Shown here in pieces: positions 5,498-9,513 of a stretch of 9,513 nucleotides of DNA. Positions within the stretch are counted from its first letter, which is position 1, and each line of letters begins with the position of its first letter. Position numbers and translations under genes: made by a program. A model generated the notes under the pieces. The model was given only the letters and a program-made list of their open reading frames with translations. It searched no databases and had not been told where the DNA came from. This DNA is from Euryarchaeota archaeon UBA169 (GTDB lineage: Archaea; Thermoplasmatota; Poseidoniia; MGIII; CG-Epi1), in assembly GCA_002497685.1 (NCBI GenBank), contig DAEH01000023.1, positions 1 to 9,513 of the forward strand, given 5' to 3'.

Positions 5498-5836
5498 TTA
5501 TAACTTAATAAGACATCTTTTGACAATATTTCCGGAGATTAAATGCTCGTTTACAATGTCAGGTATATCTTTTTCGGGGTTTTTGATAGAATACCAAACA
5601 CATTCAGGGTAGATTACTACAGTAGGTCCCTGTTCGCAAAAATCTAGGCATCCTGCAGAATTAATTCTAACGTTAACATTATTTTTTTTCTCCAATTCTT
5701 TTTTGAATAACATTTTAAGATCATACTTTGATTTTTTAGAGCAGCAATGCCTAGGATGGTCTTTAGGTCTTTTATTTTCACAGACAAATACATGTTTTTC
5801 AAATCCAATAACAGTTCTACCTTTTGGATCCTTCAT
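5498..5836 (-). CDS. Thioredoxin-like [2Fe-2S] ferredoxin
   Basis: 112 residues from the ATG at 5836, or 118 from the ATG at 5854. Numbered from the longer form, cluster ligands are Cys25 in HVFVCENKRP, Cys37 or Cys38 in the HCC motif, and Cys69 and Cys73 in NSAGCLDFCEQGP. TVVIYPECVWYSIKNPEKD then follows the pattern GP.VVVYPEGVWY of thioredoxin-fold ferredoxins. An extra Cys85 replaces the usual Gly of that motif. The protein should carry electrons in the cytosol; its partner is unknown. The 5836 start is preferred because ATGA overlaps the pdxT stop by 4 bp and GAAGGT lies just upstream, while 5854 has no ribosome binding site. The stop TAA directly abuts the CCA of the opposite-strand tRNA-Leu, leaving no room for an intergenic terminator. 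Confidence 0.88.
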   Translation of the reverse strand: MKDPKGRTVIGFEKHVFVCENKRPKDHPRHCCSKKSKYDLKMLFKKELEKKNNVNVRINSAGCLDFCEQGPTVVIYPECVWYSIKNPEKDIPDIVNEHLISGNIVKRCLIKL

Positions 5837-6369
5837 TTCATACCTTCTAACCATAATTTGTGAAAATAATTATCATTAGTTAATTCAGGATGAAATGTAA
5901 GTGCCATATTTTTACCGTCAGTACAACCTACAATTTGTTTTTTACAAAAAGCAATTGGTGTTGTATTGCCTCCATCAGTTATGGCTGGAGCCCTAATGAA
6001 TACGCCTCTAAAATTAGAGTAATCTTTTATTTCTAGCATTTCTTCAAAAGAGTTAATCTGTCTTCCATAATAGTTTCTATCAATGCTAAAATCCATTTTC
6101 CCAAAGGTTTCATCCTTATTTTTACCTAACAAAATAGCACCTGCACAAGTTCCCATGAGTGGCATGTTACTTTTCATTATGAATTCCCAAAGATTGGCAT
6201 TTACAATTAATTTTCGTAGCGTTGTGGATTCGCCTCCAGGTATAATTAATCCATCAATTTGTTTTATCTGTTCCAAATTTCTTATTTTGACATTATTAAT
6301 ATTTAATGAAGTCAGAGCTCGGCAATGTTCTGAAACTGCACCTTGAAGGGCTAAGACACCGATAAGCAT
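5833..6369 (-). CDS. pdxT: Pyridoxal 5'-phosphate synthase glutaminase subunit PdxT
   Basis: 178 residues, class I glutamine amidotransferase of the PdxT/SNO type. Visible motifs are GVLALQGAVSEH at 4-15, PGGEST at 44-49, GTCAG with nucleophile Cys75, GRQINSFE at 102-109, FIRAPAI at 124-130, and FHPEL with His160 and Glu162 completing the triad. It releases ammonia from glutamine and passes it to PdxS, which makes PLP from ribose 5-phosphate and glyceraldehyde 3-phosphate. PdxS is not in the window, although the two are often adjacent. The gene leads a two-gene unit with the ferredoxin (4-bp overlap). A TATA-like element is centred 26 bp before the ATG and no Shine-Dalgarno sequence is seen, so the transcript is probably leaderless. 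Confidence 0.96.
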   Translation of the reverse strand: MLIGVLALQGAVSEHCRALTSLNINNVKIRNLEQIKQIDGLIIPGGESTTLRKLIVNANLWEFIMKSNMPLMGTCAGAILLGKNKDETFGKMDFSIDRNYYGRQINSFEEMLEIKDYSNFRGVFIRAPAITDGGNTTPIAFCKKQIVGCTDGKNMALTFHPELTNDNYFHKLWLEGMK

Positions 6370-6390
6370 AAATCGAATACAATTTTACCC

Positions 6391-6399
6391 TTAAAATAG
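6391..6399 (-). promoter_or_regulatory. TATA-like box of pdxT (leaderless spacing)
   Basis: TTAAAATAG on the + strand, CTATTTTAA on the minus strand, centred 26 bp before the pdxT ATG. It shares TAAAATAG with the element before the glycosylase gene. Confidence 0.5.
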
Positions 6400-6433
6400 C
6401 TTCTCGTTTTTACTTTTAAAAAAATAAATGCCA

Positions 6434-6444
6434 ACCTTTATAAT
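6434..6444 (+). promoter_or_regulatory. BRE/TATA of the large secreted-protein gene
   Basis: AACCTTTATAAT. The ten bases AACCTTTATA are identical to 2704-2713 in the tbp promoter. The TATA centre is about 80 bp before the ATG at 6521 and predicts a start near 6467 and a leader of about 54 bases, unlike the apparently leaderless neighbours. Confidence 0.5.
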
Positions 6445-6506
6445 ATATTGGCGCCATGTATGTAATCCTTCAACTGGCTAAAACCTGTTGATAAAAGGAC
6501 TCAACC

Positions 6507-6512
6507 AAGGTG
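6507..6512 (+). promoter_or_regulatory. Shine-Dalgarno sequence of the large secreted-protein gene
   Basis: AAGGTG, 8 bases before the ATG at 6521, complementary to the 16S rRNA tail. It supports that ATG, which is directly followed by a signal peptide. Confidence 0.65.
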
Positions 6513-6520
6513 TGTTACAT

Positions 6521-9513
6521 ATGCAAGAAACCTATAAAATAGAGAAGAAAGATTGGGCTGCAAAGCTAATGGCAATTGTAGTCGTCGTGACGATGGTCAC
6601 CAGTACATTCGTACTGTTTGCACCAGAAGCATCGGCAAGAACCGGAAGCGATAGCTACGGTTATACTTTTAAAGATTCAGCGGAATTAGATGGTCCAACA
6701 TATGATTGGACAGATATTACTAGCAGTGGAACAAAACTGCTTGGTTTTTCTTCTGACGGTTCACAAGGGCCGTTCAACATCGGTTTCGATTTTGAATTTT
6801 ATGAAAATTCGTTTGATAAATTTTACAACGGAGGAGATAACGGATATATTACATTCGGAGGAGGCAGTCCTAGCAGATGGACTCCATACTCTATACCGTC
6901 AACACAACTTCAGCCTAATTCAATAATTGGAGGTTGGTTTGATGGTGGTTTCTGTACAACTCAAAATGCAGATTCAGGAGTTTACTATGAAACAATAGGA
7001 GCTGCAGGATCTAGAAAATTAATTGTACAGATGGAAGATCAAGTTTACTACGGTGCTAGACAAGGTACATACTATTGTAATAGTGGTAATGCCTGGTCAA
7101 CTAACACAATCACTTGGCAAATTATTTTACATGAAGGCAGTAACAATGTCGTAATACAATATAAGGACGCAATGGGTGGTTCTTATTATGATAATGAATA
7201 TTTGACTTCAGGTATTCAAGGTAATGTTAATGGTGCACAATATGGTATAGAATACAAATACAGATCAACGCCAGGCAACATTCCTGCTGAAACTGCAGTT
7301 GAATTCGTAGCGCCTCCACCTAAAAGAAATGATTTGGTCTTAGACTCAACTTCGATTCCAGAGCCAATGTCATTAGCTGAAGAGAATATCTTGGGTGCAA
7401 CTGTAACAAACAACGGAGTAAATTGTGGAGCTGCAGATGGTAGCGAAACAGGCTCTTGTACAGCAGTTCCAGAAACAAACATAGATGTCACAGCTAGTAT
7501 CTTTTCAGTTAAAGAAACAGTTACAGATTATGATTTTGATGATAGAAATGACGCAGAAGGTTGGACCTCAGCTTCAACTAATGGTGGTCTAAATAAATGG
7601 ACTCAAGCATTAAATGACGGTACAGGAAATTACAACTACGGAGATGATGGAAGTTCAGATGGTTCCTGGTCTTCAGGCCGTAAATCTACAACTTCAGGTG
7701 GATTATTCAGCGATCAGCAAAGAATTCATTATGATGGAACAGATATACTTGTAGCAGATAAAATGTCAAACTCAATTAAGAAAATTGATGGTTCTGATCA
7801 AACAGTTACAACCTTACTTGGTCCAGATCTAACTAATTTAAGAAATGTATTGGATATAACCTCAGATGATGATTATTATTACACCTTGGCAAGATCATCT
7901 AGTACTTATTCATATGTCACAAAAGTATGTAAATGGGATAGAACTACCTTGGCAATGTCAGGAACTTGCAGCAGTGCACCAAGATACGGTACAGCCATAT
8001 CTATCTATGAAGATGCAGATGAATTATTCGTATTACAAACTCAATATAGTAGTTCATACCGTAAAGTTGTAGGTCTTTCATCTACAAATTTAGCATCTAA
8101 CGGAATGTCGTTAAGTTACGGTAATGGAGTCTCAGGTTCATATTATTCACAAGATATGGATGTAGATGAAAATACAGGAGATATTTATATTGTATACAGA
8201 GAATCCTCAGGCCGAATAAGAGGATATGACAGAGATTCATCAGGCGACTACTGTGCAGTCGCAAGTTGTTATACTCAAGTTTACACAGGAGCAAGATATG
8301 GAATTAGTATCGAGGCTCACGACGATAAAGTATACACTCATGGATATTATTATTCATCTTATTATGGTGGTATGAAAAGAATGCCTACTTCTTCATTGAG
8401 TACAATATCAACACTATGGGGTTACTTCAATGGAGGATACTACAAAGGTTCCACAGCGGTAACTGATTCAGGAGATATTTATGTGTCTAGTAACTATGCA
8501 TATAGTTATTCTTCATTCAGCAATAATGATGATGCAGTATACTACTTCCCATCAACTGCTTATCAACCAACTCCAACAAAAACTATTGGACCTGCGCCAG
8601 CTTACCTAGCGGCATTAAGTACGCCTGCAATGGACTTAAGTGATGCAGTAGGACTAAGTATGACTTTCAAAACATCGTGGAATTTCTACTATATGTATGA
8701 AGGCGCTTACTTAGAAGTTTCAACAGATGGTGGAAATAATTGGGATCATATAGGTAATGAGAAGTTATCAGGCAATAAGTACTACGGAACTACATATGCA
8801 ACATATGGAAATCCGTTAGATATTACAAAAGATGCTTGGACCTATTATGATACAGACCACAGATATTCATCATACTCTAATACCGAAAATTGGAAAGAAA
8901 CTACAGCAACATTAGATGAATACACAGGATATGAAGATGTTCGTCTACGATGGGTTGTTGGATTCAATACTTATTTACAATCATATTACAACTCTTTCTT
9001 CAGAGTAGATGATGTTTCTATTTCAGTATTGGAAGCCGATCAAACTTTTGGATCCGAGACTAAAGTTATAGATTCACTTGACTTTAAAGATTCAGCAACT
9101 GTAAGTTTCTTTGATATTGATAAGTTCGTTCCTAGTAAGAAAGGACTGTCTGTAGGAGATAAGGTAGGGGTCTCTATTGTTGTTCCAGGTAATACGAACG
9201 ATGAAGATAAAACAAATCAACGTGAAGTTGTATTTAGAGAAGTAAAGTATGTTATCTTCGCTGATGATTTCGAAGGTGCAGATAAGGGATGGAGTACCGG
9301 AAAAATTAAATTCGGAACTAGTGATTGGGCAGTTCGTGACATTTCTTCCACAAGTGGAAGCAAATCAATGGACAGTGGTTACAGAAATTCGAATCCAACA
9401 CCTTCCGATACGTATGTTTCTACTCCAGTATTAGATCTAGGTCTACCTGTTGAAGCTGAAATTCAGATGAAAATAGCATATTATGGATATTATACCTATG
9501 ATGGTTTCCAAGC
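6521..9513 (+). CDS. Large secreted multidomain beta-rich surface protein with propeller, 3'-truncated by window edge
   Basis: The frame is open for 997 codons to the window edge. The signal peptide has a charged n-region (KIEKKDWAAK), a hydrophobic core at about 17-34 and a likely cut after ASA (Ala39). Residues 46-264 form a beta-sandwich of the nidogen-like type common in secreted proteins (GYITFGGG, IIGGWFDGG, ITWQIILHEGSNNVVIQY). Residues 269-335 look like a CARDB/Ig-like unit (NDLVLDS, LGATVTNNG). Residues 336-395 begin a jelly-roll/MAM-like domain (YDFDDRNDAEGW) that resumes at 693-838 (LSTPAMDLSD, YLEVSTDGGNNWDHIG, RVDDVSISV). Between them, 396-690 hold six propeller-like blades. A second CARDB-like unit (846-913) and jelly-roll domain (914 on, DDFEGADKGW, STPVLDLG) follow. 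Cysteines fall in local pairs (145/186, 302/313, 470/483, 578/583), suggesting disulfides. No catalytic motif is visible. Adhesion or substrate binding at the cell surface is inferred. The C terminus and any anchor are outside the window. Confidence 0.85.
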   Translation, partial: MQETYKIEKKDWAAKLMAIVVVVTMVTSTFVLFAPEASARTGSDSYGYTFKDSAELDGPTYDWTDITSSGTKLLGFSSDGSQGPFNIGFDFEFYENSFDKFYNGGDNGYITFGGGSPSRWTPYSIPSTQLQPNSIIGGWFDGGFCTTQNADSGVYYETIGAAGSRKLIVQMEDQVYYGARQGTYYCNSGNAWSTNTITWQIILHEGSNNVVIQYKDAMGGSYYDNEYLTSGIQGNVNGAQYGIEYKYRSTPGNIPAETAVEFVAPPPKRNDLVLDSTSIPEPMSLAEENILGATVTNNGVNCGAADGSETGSCTAVPETNIDVTASIFSVKETVTDYDFDDRNDAEGWTSASTNGGLNKWTQALNDGTGNYNYGDDGSSDGSWSSGRKSTTSGGLFSDQQRIHYDGTDILVADKMSNSIKKIDGSDQTVTTLLGPDLTNLRNVLDITSDDDYYYTLARSSSTYSYVTKVCKWDRTTLAMSGTCSSAPRYGTAISIYEDADELFVLQTQYSSSYRKVVGLSSTNLASNGMSLSYGNGVSGSYYSQDMDVDENTGDIYIVYRESSGRIRGYDRDSSGDYCAVASCYTQVYTGARYGISIEAHDDKVYTHGYYYSSYYGGMKRMPTSSLSTISTLWGYFNGGYYKGSTAVTDSGDIYVSSNYAYSYSSFSNNDDAVYYFPSTAYQPTPTKTIGPAPAYLAALSTPAMDLSDAVGLSMTFKTSWNFYYMYEGAYLEVSTDGGNNWDHIGNEKLSGNKYYGTTYATYGNPLDITKDAWTYYDTDHRYSSYSNTENWKETTATLDEYTGYEDVRLRWVVGFNTYLQSYYNSFFRVDDVSISVLEADQTFGSETKVIDSLDFKDSATVSFFDIDKFVPSKKGLSVGDKVGVSIVVPGNTNDEDKTNQREVVFREVKYVIFADDFEGADKGWSTGKIKFGTSDWAVRDISSTSGSKSMDSGYRNSNPTPSDTYVSTPVLDLGLPVEAEIQMKIAYYGYYTYDGFQ
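7325..9513 (+). repeat. Two diverged copies of a CARDB-like plus jelly-roll/MAM-like module
   Basis: Copy 1 covers residues 269-838 and copy 2 starts at about 846 and runs off the window. Both join an Ig-like unit to the jelly roll by a similar seam: TVTDYDFDDRNDAEGW in copy 1 and KYVIFADDFEGADKGW in copy 2. Both have an internal STP.(M/L)DL motif (700-705 and 967-972). Copy 2 shows no insertion between the seam and STPVLDL (about 50 residues), whereas copy 1 has about 355 residues there. Confidence 0.6.
7721..8560 (+). repeat. Six degenerate beta-propeller blades within the secreted protein
   Basis: Protein-level repeats, residues about 401-680. The core strands align as TDILVADK, DYYYTLAR, ELFVLQTQ, GDIYIVYR, DKVYTHGY and GDIYVSSN. 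Each is preceded by an acidic/Gly turn and followed by a strand ending in a residue set like KKID, CKWD, VGLS, RGYD, KRMP or YYFP. Spacing is about 40-60 residues. The pattern resembles NHL or SMP-30-like six-bladed propellers; the assignment is by eye. Confidence 0.6.

Noticed and set aside
5409..5612. Plus-strand frame covering tRNA-Leu and the antisense of the ferredoxin gene.
   Set aside because: It translates a tRNA and antisense codons; no protein family is recognisable.
6459..6521. Seven-base inverted repeat TATGTAA/TTACATA that could hide the start of the secreted-protein gene in a hairpin.
   Set aside because: The left arm lies at or upstream of the predicted transcription start, the 49-base loop is long and the inner stem does not extend well.
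6690..6926. Plus-strand frame of 78 codons within the secreted-protein gene, and similar ones at 7866-8072 and 9249-9434.
   Set aside because: All are alternate-frame readings of the same coding region with no independent start signal.
7216..7491. Minus-strand open frame of 91 codons inside the large secreted-protein gene.
   Set aside because: It lies opposite a continuous frame with signal peptide and recognisable domains, resembles no family and has no upstream signals.
1..9513. Searched by eye for CRISPR repeats, transposase genes, terminal inverted repeats, integrase sites next to the two tRNAs and defence genes.
   Set aside because: None seen; both tRNA 3' ends lack a nearby duplicated fragment or an integrase gene.

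Overview
The window is archaeal. It carries a TATA-binding protein, a hypusine-type translation factor aIF5A and an archaeal agmatinase, and TATA boxes lie about 25-27 bp upstream of several start codons. The DNA is AT-rich, and the right end encodes a very large, Tyr/Ser/Asn/Gly-rich secreted protein with a signal peptide. Together these traits fit an uncultured marine planktonic euryarchaeon such as Marine Group II (Poseidoniales) or Marine Group III. That placement is inferred from style and gene content; no rRNA or phylogeny is available here.

Left part (1-1637, + strand): the 3' end of a gene with a methionyl-tRNA-synthetase-type C-terminal tRNA-binding domain, then an FAD-dependent amine-oxidase/desaturase-like flavoprotein, then tRNA-Arg(UCU). 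A serine-racemase/threonine-dehydratase family PLP enzyme converges on the tRNA from the - strand (1644-2600).

Centre (2751-4742, + strand): a tight cluster of tbp, an unrecognised 57-residue ORF, aIF5A and speB. A promoter with two identical TATA octamers and a strong Shine-Dalgarno sequence precede it. The cluster joins the general transcription initiation factor to a translation factor and to a polyamine enzyme that may supply the aIF5A modification.

Right-centre (4747-6369, mostly - strand): an AlkA/HhH-GPD DNA glycosylase, and a pdxT plus thioredoxin-like [2Fe-2S] ferredoxin pair that overlap by 4 bp. A lone + strand tRNA-Leu(CAA) is wedged between them, its CCA end abutting the ferredoxin stop codon. 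The alkA-like gene, pdxT and the dehydratase have TATA-like elements placed for leaderless or nearly leaderless mRNAs.

Right end (6521-9513, + strand, open at the edge): at least 997 codons of a secreted multidomain beta-rich protein. It has a signal peptide, an N-terminal beta-sandwich, a CARDB/Ig-like unit, a jelly-roll/MAM-like domain apparently split by an inserted six-bladed propeller, then a second CARDB-like unit and a second jelly-roll domain. This architecture and the 57-residue ORF in the tbp/aIF5A cluster are the two items most worth following up. No CRISPR array, insertion sequence or phage gene was seen, and no gene-free stretch exceeds about 150 bp.
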